In this document: one piece after another, positions 54,535 to 64,000 of the stretch
Numbering within the stretch: the stretch's first letter is position 1
Layout of the letters: each line of letters begins with the position of its first letter
Program-made: the position numbers and the translations under genes
The notes under the pieces: model-generated
Told to the model about the DNA's origin: nothing
The model's database searches: none
What the model saw: the letters and a program-made list of their open reading frames with translations, nothing else
Source: Carya illinoinensis
Taxonomy: Eukaryota; Streptophyta; Magnoliopsida; Fagales; Juglandaceae
Assembly (NCBI RefSeq): GCF_018687715.1
Contig: NC_056760.1
Location: 7,725,501-7,789,500 of the forward strand
Direction of reading: 5' to 3'
DNA: 64,000 bases

Positions 54535-55926
54535 TTCATTGTCGATCTACTTGAGATCATCTTTATGCCTTTTGTGTATTTGGTAATAGGGTAAACATAT
54601 TTGGTGCTTTTTTAAATTGGTTCTTGCATATATGGACCTAAAATGGTCTACTCAAATTCTTTTAAATGCATGTTTAAGAAAAAGGAAAATAAAAGGTTCT
54701 GTTTAGACGTGTTTGATAATATAGGTGGCATCAAATGTGGTTTTAACTCTTATTTTTCCCAACGAATCCGATAAGTTAGATGGTTGTTGGGTTAATCATA
54801 GAACATGTTGAATCTCCTGTGTTTTGTATCAGAACTTTGACCACTGTAAAATTTGACACCTATTGAAATTTAAGAGTTATGTGTTGTTTAAAATTTAAAA
54901 TTTGCTTGCCACTTGATGTACGAGTGGTAAGAGCATGAATTGAATGAGATGTTTTTTCATGTTCAGAGGAATTATCCATGCTGTCATAGTTCTAATTGGA
55001 AATTTTGGAATTTTGGCTGAGCGATTAGTTTGTGTCTTATTTTTGGCAGGACTGACTGAGGATACCAGAGGGAATGGATGGCAGAGGATGTATAATTTGA
55101 TGTCTTAATAACCTTTTAAAGTAAATTCAAGAAATTAATGAGATCGCTTGGTGCAATATTATAAAAGAAAACAAAAAATTGTATGTGGTCGGTCAGGTTC
55201 ACTTTGTCTTTTTGGCCAAGAGGAAAAGCTAACTTTGCCACTTTTTCGTTTATGTATGTTTATGGATTTCTGTCTCGTAACGCACCCCTTTGAAGCTGGA
55301 CTATCGGCATGAGGTACTCCTAGCTTGGATCTTATTATAAGTCAGTAGATCAATGTCAACTTCGCAATTGAATCGGAAAAATAAGAGCGTCAAGGATTGA
55401 AAAAAAAAAATATATATGGGGTTGAGCTGGGAATCATAATAATGACAATATAAATAAATATGGAATGCTACACAATATTCCACACTACACATTTTATATA
55501 TTAAAATATTATTTTTTATTTTTTTATATTTTTTATTTCATTTTATTCTTATTAAACATTTAAATTAATTAAATTATTTTATTTATCATCTATATATTTT
55601 ATATTTATTATAAAAAAAATAAAAAATAAAATAAAATAAGTGTGGTGTGTGAAGTGTGAAGTGTGAAGGTGATAAGAAAAATTTTTCTTTGCGAAATACA
55701 ATTCAGGAATCAGACCGGTCATGTAACAAGGGATTCTGAGCGATTTAAACCCACTCCCCGAGGAAAAAAAAAAAAAAAAAGAAACTTGACCCGCTCAGTT
55801 TTGATTCGACCGTATCTACTGGTCGACCCGCTCAATCTGGACGCGACCTTAAACGCTGCTAAGAGATACTCAACCGCAAATCCGGAGTATTATCAGAGGC
55901 CCTTTTCTCGTGTGAAGAGCGTCGCA
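54535..55926. other. 3' region of the thioredoxin gene and spacer to the PheRS gene
   Basis: Contains the thioredoxin 3' UTR, possibly continuing to about 55140, and an AT-rich stretch at 55460-55670 bounded by CACACTACACA and GTGTGGTGTGTGAAGTGTGA, a likely decayed MITE. The PheRS 5' UTR comes next. No further gene. Confidence 0.45.
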
Positions 55927-58900
55927 ATGGCCGTGCCACTTGCTCAGACTACTCTCTTGTTCAGAACTTCACTCCTCTCCAGAAATGCCCTCAGAAGCTT
56001 CACCACTTGCATTCCTTCCTCATCCTCTTCTTCCTCTTATTCTTCCTCTGAGCTTCACCGCAAGAAATGGAGGCAACCGGTGGCCTCGGTGCTCGAATTT
56101 GGTGGAGTCAAGATCGGTCGAGAAGGTAACTTATCCTCTTTCAGAAAGTTTATAATTTTTCGGTCGGGGTTGGTCCAAAATTATGAACCTTTTCGCTTAA
56201 TTTATAGTGGGTATCTTGCACATTTTCAAATTCTGCACTCTCTGAACTGGTTTAGTGTTAGTTTATTTTCCTTATCTGTAAATTCTGTGATAAGGCGGTA
56301 CGGTTGTAGTTTCTGTATTCAGTGAGCATTTTTGCCATTTGAGTTGGTGTAGTTTTCCTTGTTAACTGTTACGAGGTTGCCGTGCAGTACGGGGCGATTT
56401 ATTTTTTCTGATTCTGTTTGATATACGACTGTGTAAAACGTTATGTTAGTCTCGGATTTTGTTAGGACGAATTTCTGAGTTGATTGCCCTGGTCACAATT
56501 TGGAAATGCAATTTCTTCAAAAAGTAGACCTCAACTTTATATCGTTTTGGCTGCTATACTGCCGAACTTTTTTTTTTTTATTTGATAAATAAACAAACTT
56601 TATTAATCAAAAACGGATGGCAAAAGCCAGTATTATAAAGAGGCAAGATGTCCTAACTAGGTAGGCACAATAGAGACAAGAAAATCATGAAGGGTCATGC
56701 CATTGAAGTCACCAGCAATAGCCCAACTATAAAGAGTTCTAAAAAATAAAACTTTAAGCTCCTCCAATGATCTCGCCTGATCTTCAAAAGTCCGTTTGTT
56801 GCGCTCTTGCCACGAGCACCACATAATGCAGAGATGGATCATCTTCCAAATAGCTTTAATAGGTTGCCGACCCCTCAAGCTTGTCCAACAAGCCAAGGCT
56901 GCCTCTACGGTTTTTGGCATGACCCAAGCCATGTCCAGTCGAGCAAAGACTTCATTCCATAGACTCCTTGCTATATCACAATGCAAAAGAAGGTGATCCA
57001 CCGACTATCCGGCTCCTTTGCACATGCAACACCAGTCTGCGATAATAATCCTCATTTTTCTTAAGTTGTCGGTGGTAAGTATCTTGCCTAAGGAGGCCGT
57101 CCAGCCAAAAAAAGACACTTTGGGAGGGTCCTTGTGATGCCATATCTTTCTCTAGGGAAATTGAATATTAAGCTCTTGAGTGAGGGCCTTATAGAATGAT
57201 CGCACGGTAAAAATACCTTTGCCTGCAGGGATCCACCATAGAGCATCCTCTTGTTGTCTGTTTGGTCTAATGGAGTAGATGAGGCTGTAAAAATCTACGA
57301 AGCTGCTCATTTCCCAATCTTGTGCCCTCCTACTAAAATTAATATTCCAAAGAAGTTGTCCCTCCGATGTCTCCATTACGTCCGCTACTGAGAGATCCTT
57401 GGCACTTGCCAACTGGAAAAGCAAAGGGAACAAATCTTTCAAAGCCCTGTTTCAACACCAGACATCGCTCCAGAATTTTATTCTAGATCCCGTACCCAAT
57501 TGGAATTTAGTGAAGCGGCTGAAAGCCCCCCACCCTTTTCTTATGCGTTTCCATAAACCTACTCCATAGGCCCCCCTTGCTTCTCTGGTACACCAATCCC
57601 CCCCATAGGCCCCCATATTTCTTATCAATCAATAATTTCCACAAAGATTCTGGTTCCCTGGTAAATCTCCATAGCCATTTGCCTAGCAAAGCACGATTGA
57701 AAACCCTTAGTTTTCTGACTCCTAAACCTCCCCCCGTGATAGGACGGCAAACCTGCTCCCACTTAACCAGGTGAAACTTAAACTCATCCCCCAGACCCAC
57801 CCACAAAAAATCTTGCTGGAGCTTCTCAATACGGGCCGCCATACTTGCTGGTATGGGAAAAAGAGATAAAAAATAAGTGGGTAAATTAGAGAGTGTACTC
57901 TTTATCACTGCTGAACTTCCATTTATGAGGATTGTGGGAGAGCCTAAAAACCATTACCAGAGTGCAAACAACTTCCATACCTGTTGGATTTATACGGCCA
58001 GTGTACTGTTTTGGTTATCTACACATAAATTCACCTTGGGTTTATGGCGGAGCTTCAGAATTTTTTTTTGTGCACTTTAATGCTTTGATTTTCAGCCATT
58101 TTACTTGATGGAAACAATGTCCATGACTTTCTTTTCTTAATCTAGAATGTAATTAGCTGTTCTTTTGTATACTTTCTGTGTACACAGGCTATGCCTATTT
58201 CATTCGTATGAATAAAATCTACTTATTACTTATCAAAAATAAATAAATTCCCCTTGGGTTGATATCTTGGGATAATGGATGTGCAGATGTGGTAAGGGAT
58301 GATCCCACAAACAACGTCCCAGATTCAATTTTTTCAAGACTCGGAATGCAACTTCACAGAAGGGATCAACATCCGATTGGGATTTTGAAGAATGCAATAT
58401 ATGAGTATTTTGACACCAGTTATTCAAATACCTTTGATAAGTTTGATAATCTTTGCCCAATTGTATCAGTAAAACAGGTACTTATGCAAATTGTTATAAT
58501 GTTTCATCACATATTGCATGTTTATGATGGCTCTCTCTTTAGCTGTTGCTGCTCATATGATGACCAGATTTGTTTATTGCACATGCAACTATGAACCATC
58601 ACGTAGATTATACAGCTTGTATTCCACTTATTTGTGATGGAAAAGAATGAAATATACATTCATAAAACTTCTGGTTTCCTGCAAGATTGGACTCCCCCTT
58701 CCCCATATTGCTTTAAATGCATGGCTTTTATGTGCTCATCGGAATCTCCTGAACTTTACAATGATTTCAGACTCCTATTTTTTTGTGACATGTTTTGAAT
58801 TATTATCGCTCTCTCTCTGTGTAATATCCCCATATGATAAGATTGAGGGTAGGTGGTGAATGAGATCCCACATTGCTTGGGAAGGAGAAGTTCTTGCTCT

Positions 58901-60324
58901 TTATAAGGTTCCAATGAGACTCCAATTGTATCATTGACTAGTCCTTTTGGAGTATAAGTCATGTGGTTTGGGCTTTCCATTGGGGCGTTACAATTGGTAT
59001 CAGAGTCTATCCCAATCAGAAATGTGGGACTTGAACCGTGCCACCTACAATAGACAGGCCCGATGAGGATGTCGGGAATTTAAGGGGAATAGATTGTGAT
59101 ATTCCCATATGATAAGATTGAGGATAGGTGGTGCATGTGATCCCACATTACTTGGAAATGAGAAGGTCTTGCTCTTTATAAGGTTCCAATGAGACTCCAA
59201 TTGTATCATTGATTAGTCTTTTTGGAGTATAGGTCATGTATTTTGGGCCTTCCATTAGGGCATTACACACACACACTCTCTCTCTCTGGTTTTCTGTTTT
59301 CTATTTTTGTGATGGTAGGTGTACTTCTTGCAGAACTTTGATGATGTCTTGGTTCCTGCTGATCATGTAAGCAGGAGTTATAATGACACATACTATATTG
59401 ACTCTCAAACTGTTTTGAGGTGTCATACAAGTGCACATCAGGCAGAACTATTGAGAAAAGGACACACTCATTTTCTTGTAACAGGAGATGTCTACCGGAG
59501 AGATTCCATCGACTCAACTCATTACCCTGTGTTTCATCAGGTTTCTAATTTTTGGGTCTAACAATTAGAATTATATATCAAAGCTTCTTCTTCATTGTGT
59601 TTGATGAATTTGTTTTGTTGATATATAGATGGAAGGTGTTCGTGTGTTTCAACCAGATGAGTGGGAGGCATCTGGCATGGATGCCACATCTTATGCAGCC
59701 GAGGACTTGAAGAAATGTCTTGAGGGTTTGGCACGGCATCTATTTGGTAAACTTAAGAGTGAAAACCTTTCTGAGCAAATGCTTACAGTATAATATCAAT
59801 TGCCACCGTGGTTTCCTTGGCTTAATTCTCATGCTTTCCTTGTATCTTCTTCCCCATCTAGAAGAGCGTTTTTTTGTACACTCCCTCTGTACTTGGATTG
59901 CGCCTTTTGCACCTTTAATCAATCATTATTACTTCTAAAAAATCAGTCGCCTCCATGGTGTACGCTCTTAGTACCATAAAATTATTAAGTTTGAAAAAAA
60001 AGGAAATAATTTGGAGGGAATTTCAGTTTATTTTAGGTGAGAAAAACCAGCAAAAGTTTTTTTTTGGGAGTAAAATTAAATCAATGCGGGAAATTGTTTT
60101 TGAAGTGTTTAATTCCTTAACATTCTAATAATTCTTTATACTTCCTTAAAACTCTAATAATTCTTTATAATTTCTGTTCTTAGGCTTGTTTTTTATTTTG
60201 TAGAATGTGTTTAGACCCTGTGATTTAAAATTTGCTAAAATTATCAGGTGCTGTGGAAATGCGCTGGATTGATGCTTATTTCCCATTCACCAATCCGTCA
60301 TTTGAACTTGAGATATACTTTAAG
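55927..60324 (+). CDS. Organellar phenylalanyl-tRNA synthetase, first five exons (continues beyond window)
   Basis: Monomeric PheRS that charges tRNA-Phe in mitochondria and chloroplasts. Exons: 55927-56125, 58287-58477, 59334-59540, 59629-59746 and 60248-60324, 264 codons in phase. The N-terminus is a dual-type targeting peptide rich in Ser and Arg ([20 protein letters not shown]...). Next are [40 protein letters not shown], and [10 protein letters not shown]. Class II motif 2 is [20 protein letters not shown], and the phenylalanine-pocket region ends with [21 protein letters not shown]. The next exon, expected to continue with a glutamate-rich EDW-type sequence and then motif 3 and the anticodon-binding domain, is not found before 64000, so the fifth intron exceeds 3.6 kb. 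Introns 1, 2 and 5 carry a LINE, a TRIM and another LINE. The start at 55927 is the first methionine fitting a transit peptide, although the frame is open upstream. Confidence 0.94.
56570..57906 (-). mobile_element. 5'-truncated LINE in PheRS intron 1, antisense
   Basis: Flanked by ACTGCCGAACTT (56558-56569) and ACTGCTGAACTT (57907-57918), one mismatch. Poly(T) at 56570-56579 marks its poly(A) end. Coding remains on the minus strand are the end of the reverse transcriptase (57908-57507, with [20 protein letters not shown]), the linker (57442-57152) and the zf-RVT-like terminal region (57001-56657, with [13 protein letters not shown] and [16 protein letters not shown]). These lie in different frames, so it is a broken copy. 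Retrotransposon family typical of plant L1-like LINEs. Confidence 0.88.
58043..58243 (+). mobile_element. Short retroposon (LINE 3' end) in PheRS intron 1
   Basis: Flanked by TAAATTCACCTTGGGTT (58026-58042) and TAAATTCCCCTTGGGTT (58244-58260). Contains GGCTATGCCTATTTCATTCG and ends TTACTTATCAAAAATAAA, the window's common LINE tail. About 200 bp, no coding frame. Confidence 0.7.
58820..59267 (+). mobile_element. TRIM element (terminal-repeat retrotransposon in miniature), 448 bp
   Basis: Two 173-bp LTRs, 58820-58992 and 59095-59267, each beginning TGT(A/G)ATAT(C/T)CCCATATG and ending GGGC(G/A)TTACA. The first is followed by ATTGGTATCAGAG, an initiator-tRNA-Met primer site (58995-59005). AAGGGGAATAGAT before the second is the polypurine tract. 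The 102-bp interior has no coding capacity. It lies in PheRS intron 2, between exons 2 and 3, in gene orientation. Flanks are microsatellite, so no target duplication can be read. Confidence 0.92.
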
Positions 60325-60394
60325 GTATGCCATTCTATAACCTTATACTGCCTTTCTGAGGAACTCTGCTCGTTTCTTCTGTACAGTCCCTTCT

Positions 60395-62070
60395 TTTTCT
60401 TTTTCTTTTTCTTTTTTGATAAGTAATAAGAAATTTTATTTATATGAAGAAAGACGTAAGCCAGGTACACCGGAAGTAAACATGTGAATACATCGCTTTA
60501 AGAACTAGATACCGTTACAAGGAAATCATGGAAGCTGAGACCTTTAAAATCTAAAGCAATGGCCCACGTATATAAAATATTCCATAAAAAACTTCTAAAC
60601 TCTTCTACAGAGCATTCATGATCCTCAAAATGTCTATCATTTCTTTTACTCAAGATACACCAAAGAATACAAATGGGGGCCATCTTCCATATCGCTGCAA
60701 TCTGTGCTATCCCTGAGATCCCTCTCCAACTTGCAAGTAATTCAACTACCCTTCCTGGCATTGTCCATGCTAGTCCCATTCTGCTAAAAAAATGATTCTA
60801 TGTATCCCGGGCAAACTCACAATGTAGGAGTAAATGGTCCACTATTTCCCCATTGTTTTTACACATAGACCACACCTTCTTAAGTTATCAATGGTTAGGA
60901 TCTTCCCAAGGACTGCTGTCCAAACAAAGAACACAGCCTTGGGAGGTGCCTTACTCCTCCATATGCTCTTCCACGAAAAGTTGGGCGAATGTTGGGCTGT
61001 AAGTGTCTCATAAAAAGAACCAAATGAGAATTTCCCTTTCCTAGAAGGTCTCCAAACCAACTTGTCTTCAGTTGTAACAGCAAGATAAATGCTATGGAGC
61101 ATGTTAAAACATTCCACCAGCATACCATCTTCCCAATCATGAGCCTACCTAGTGAGATTGATGTTCCACGCTTGGGAATCATGTGTAGAACCCCGCAAGT
61201 CAGCCACCATCACTTCTTTCTCCCTTGAAATTCTGAAAATAGTGGGGTAAGATGCCTCAAGAGTCGTGTCTCCCACCCACACGTCATTCCAAAAACTATC
61301 CTCTGGCCATTCCCCATACACAGCCTGGTGTAACTAGAAAATACCACCCAACCTTTCCTTATTTGCTTCCATAACCCCACACCATATGCCCCCCTCCCCT
61401 CATTAGAGCACCAACCCTCCTTGCACTACCATGCTTCGCATCAATCACCCCTTTCCATAAGGCCTCCCTCGCATAATTATAGTGTTACAATCATTTTCCT
61501 AGTAGGGTCTTATTAAATACCCTCACATTGTGAACCCCCAAACCACCCTCTCTCAATGGTGTACACACCTTATCCCATCCAACTAAATGAAATTTAAACT
61601 CCTCACCTAGACCACTCCACAAAAAGTCAGGTTGAAGTTTTTCAATCTTTGAAGCAGTGCTAGCTGGAAGGGGAAATAGAGACGAAATTAGTGGGGAGGT
61701 TAGATGAAGTACTCTTACTAAGTATGATCCGTCCCCCCTTAGATAAATACAACATTTTCCACCCGGCTAGCCTACGCTCTACTTTTTCTATCACCTCTGC
61801 CCAAATTGTCTTAGCTTTAAAATATGCACCTAATGGGAGTCCAAGATACTTCATGGGCAACGAAGAGACCCCACACCCCAAGATGTTGGCCAGCCCCCGA
61901 ATGTTTCTTACATCCCCCACCGTTACCATCTCCGTCTTTGCGAGATTTATCTTTAAACCAGAAACCACTTCAAAAAAAAGTAGAATGGCCTTCAAAGATT
62001 GAATATGCCCTACATTATCATCACAAAACAGCAATGTATCGTCTGCAAATAGAAGATGAGAAATAATATT
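60395..62070 (-). mobile_element. 5'-truncated LINE in PheRS intron 5, antisense
   Basis: Perfect 18-bp duplication TTCTGTACAGTCCCTTCT (60377-60394 and 62071-62088). The T-rich stretch at 60395-60417, then GATAAGTAATAAGAAATTTT, is the 3' end. On the minus strand the copy begins inside the reverse transcriptase just before the catalytic FADDT (about 62050-62036), followed by VSGLKINLAKTEM and PMKYLGLPLGA, then the thumb and the zf-RVT-type end (61123-60498). Frames are broken. It is a different copy from the one in intron 1. Confidence 0.92.
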
Positions 62071-62301
62071 TTCTGTACAGTCCCTTCTGTTATGGCCATT
62101 TCATTAAAATATTTTCTTGCCAATCTGAAAATGCCAGGAAAAAAAAAAAAGGTGTATAAACTCTTCTTTTCTTCAGGGATCTTTCTGATTTTCTTTTGTT
62201 GCAAAAATTTAATAAACAAGTACTGATATGACATGTGGTTATGCCAATAAATGATATAAAATATGAAAGTAACATAAACAACAGAAGATTAAGTAGCTTA
62301 A

Positions 62302-62511
62302 ATAATATGGCCTTAGTCTTCGTGGTATGTTCCCTCTAGGTCTAAGGTTCAAATCCTCATGGGTGCAAACAATTTTTAGGGGTCATCAAACTGGGGAAAT
62401 ATCCCCTTGAATTACCCGAAGTGCACTTGCGGGAAATTGCTTGTCGAGGGCCTATGCACCTCGGGATTTGTTGGGACTTTGTTCTCGGACACCTGGTCCC
62501 AATAAAAAAAA
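62302..62511 (+). mobile_element. tRNA-derived SINE
   Basis: A pol III A-box-like TATGGCCTTAGTC near 62306 and B-box GGTTCAAATCC at 62346-62356 are followed by a non-tRNA body ending GGACACCTGGTCCCAATAAAAAAAA. The arrangement and length (about 210 bp) are those of a plant SINE. No clear target duplication. Lies in PheRS intron 5. Confidence 0.7.
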
Positions 62512-63357
62512 TGATACGAGTTCTGTTTCTCCAGATTTGATATACAGAAACAGTCTCCAATGTGTTCCAACCCCATTATGTCCTTTTTCAGTTGAACATA
62601 CATGTATTACACCCCTTTCTCATGGGTTAATTTACCATATTGTACACAAACAAAAGAGTATTGCATTTATTGTTATAATGTATATTTCTAATAATGTTGG
62701 ATGCTTGTGGGTCATGCTTTCTCTTTCCAGCTAGAGGCAGATGCATGCGAACTCAGGCATAGTCGTGTTAGTGTACATTTGTGTTGTACACTAATTTAGA
62801 ACGCATATGAAGCCATGCCCTTCTTTCTAGCTTGGGGATTCAGAAAACTTGTACTATAGGTTGGGGCTCAAGTGTCAATTTATGCAGCTTAGCCTGATAC
62901 TCATGATTTCAGAAAATTTTCTTTTCCTTTTCCTGCTAGTAAAAAATTCGCCTGCTCGTGTCTTGATGTGGCAAAATAGGGTTATTAATGTGAGATCACT
63001 AATCTTTCCTGGCTCTTGACTAAAGGAGCCAGCTGCAATACGTTGTATTGAATAAAGTACAACCTGCAGTGGTGCACCTGGTGCTGCTTGGATCCGTACA
63101 ACTCCTTATATCTGTGGGAACAAATAAGCTGTAGGAGGATATTTGATAGTGCAACCGTATACATTGGTGCTTCAGAGTGCTAAGTGATTATGTTAGTCTA
63201 TGTGATGACCTGATGTAAAGAAATCTCAAATGAGCTGAATCTTGATTCCAACTAAATTGCAGTCAGCTATATGCATCCCCTTTCCTGCCAACTGTGAACT
63301 CTGGTGTTAAAATGTATCTGTTTTTCCATTCTATTGTGATAAGGTCATAGGCTCTAT

Positions 63358-63407
63358 AATTCTAGCTAGGCTGATTTTTTTTAATCAGTACAATTCTAGC
63401 TAGGCTG
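63358..63407 (-). mobile_element. Ultra-short LINE tail insertion, antisense
   Basis: AATTCTAGCTAGGCTG occurs at 63358-63373 and 63392-63407 around ATTTTTTTTAATCAGTAC, which on the minus strand reads GTACTGATTAAAAAAAAT, a slightly diverged LINE tail. Confidence 0.7.
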
Positions 63408-63767
63408 TTGCCTATAAGTTCTAAGGAAATCATTATTGCAACAATTAACATAACTAAGTAATTTCTATCTTGATTTTAGAGGCTTTGATATAATTATTTT
63501 GTATCAATGAATATTTCATTTTCATTTCTTGAAGGCCAAAACCTTTAGTTACAGGTCTTGATTAGATCTTATCAAAAGTTTCCTCATAGAGCAATAAAAC
63601 ATTATCAGTGCCACACATGCATGTTTATTTTTTGGTGCATTTAGGAAGGTGTATTTATAGGCACTAAGGCTTATGGCATTTGCTAGCTGACCAGGGACCA
63701 TAAATCTATATACTCTATAATTTGCTTGGGTCCGCTGTTGAAGTGATTGCTTGAGCTGGTACCAGCT

Positions 63768-63851
63768 GTATTATCACATACTATGTACCTATCAAAAAAA
63801 AGTATATCACATACTATGTACCTATCAAAAAAAAGTATTATCACATACTAT
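63768..63851 (+). mobile_element. Ultra-short LINE tail insertion, later tandemly duplicated
   Basis: GTATTATCACATACTAT (63768-63784), then GTACCTATC plus eight A (63785-63801). The flank follows again with one base missing (63802-63817), the same insert again (63818-63834), and a third copy of the flank (63835-63851). This is one tail insertion with a 17-bp duplication, followed by duplication of the whole unit. Confidence 0.8.
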
Positions 63852-64000
63852 TTGGACAGGAAAAAGTATTGGCATCAGCCCCTGTTTGGGAGCAGCCCCT
63901 GCACACCTTAGGTGTCATAGAGTAAAATGACCAAAAACACCCCACAACAAAACCTCTCCCTCTCTCTACCTTGTGTGTCGCCCAAGCCCCCCCTGCCCCT

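Noticed and set aside
55663..55926. In-frame extension of the PheRS N-terminus upstream of 55927
   Set aside because: It contains a lysine-rich stretch from an A-homopolymer and does not resemble a targeting peptide; the methionine at 55927 begins a typical one.
62346..62356. Functional tRNA gene
   Set aside because: A B-box is present but no cloverleaf can be formed around it; the context is a SINE.

Overview
This is a stretch of plant nuclear chromosome, almost certainly from a woody eudicot. The genes have many short exons with GT-AG introns, the background is AT-rich, and the intergenic DNA is packed with MITEs, LTR retroelements and LINE fragments. The proteins read like rosid orthologues. 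A Fagales-type genome (walnut or oak relatives) is a guess from the repeat types, not a demonstrated assignment.

Five host protein genes can be supported. From left to right they are: a choline-phosphate cytidylyltransferase on the minus strand (1462-8114, 8 exons, 309 aa); a single-exon VQ-motif protein resembling VQ22/JAV1 on the minus strand (25846-26571, 241 aa); a copper-transporting P1B-ATPase of the RAN1/HMA7 type on the minus strand (30073-37839, 9 exons, 1003 aa); a mitochondrial o-type thioredoxin on the plus strand (50320-54534, 6 exons, 201 aa); and the first five coding exons of an organellar phenylalanyl-tRNA synthetase on the plus strand (55927-60324). The last gene runs off the right edge. 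Exon boundaries were set by splice consensus and reading-frame phase, and every internal junction closes in frame. The genes are not co-functional; they are ordinary neighbours.

The space between and inside them is mostly mobile DNA. At 12750-22275 a solo LTR (TSD ATAAT), which carries a 51-bp CTCGAG-type minisatellite, was later split by a complete Sirevirus-like Copia element (13726-22175, TSD AACTG). That element has a gag-pol broken by stops and a frameshift. Between pol and its 3' LTR it carries two tandem, related antisense coiled-coil ORFs, each preceded by its own TATA box; this is the most unusual feature of the window. A 3.7-kb solo LTR at 40353-44080 carries an eight-copy hairpin repeat array. 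Two miniature LTR elements (45740-46013 and 58820-59267), a non-autonomous hAT element (47507-48676) and several MITEs are delimited by terminal repeats, most with visible target duplications.

Introns of RAN1, the thioredoxin and the PheRS gene hold 5'-truncated LINE copies ending in a shared ACTTATC(A)n-like tail. At three places nothing remains of the insert except 17-20 bp of that tail between 16-19 bp target duplications. No tRNA gene, rRNA gene, CRISPR array or bacterial-type operon was seen.
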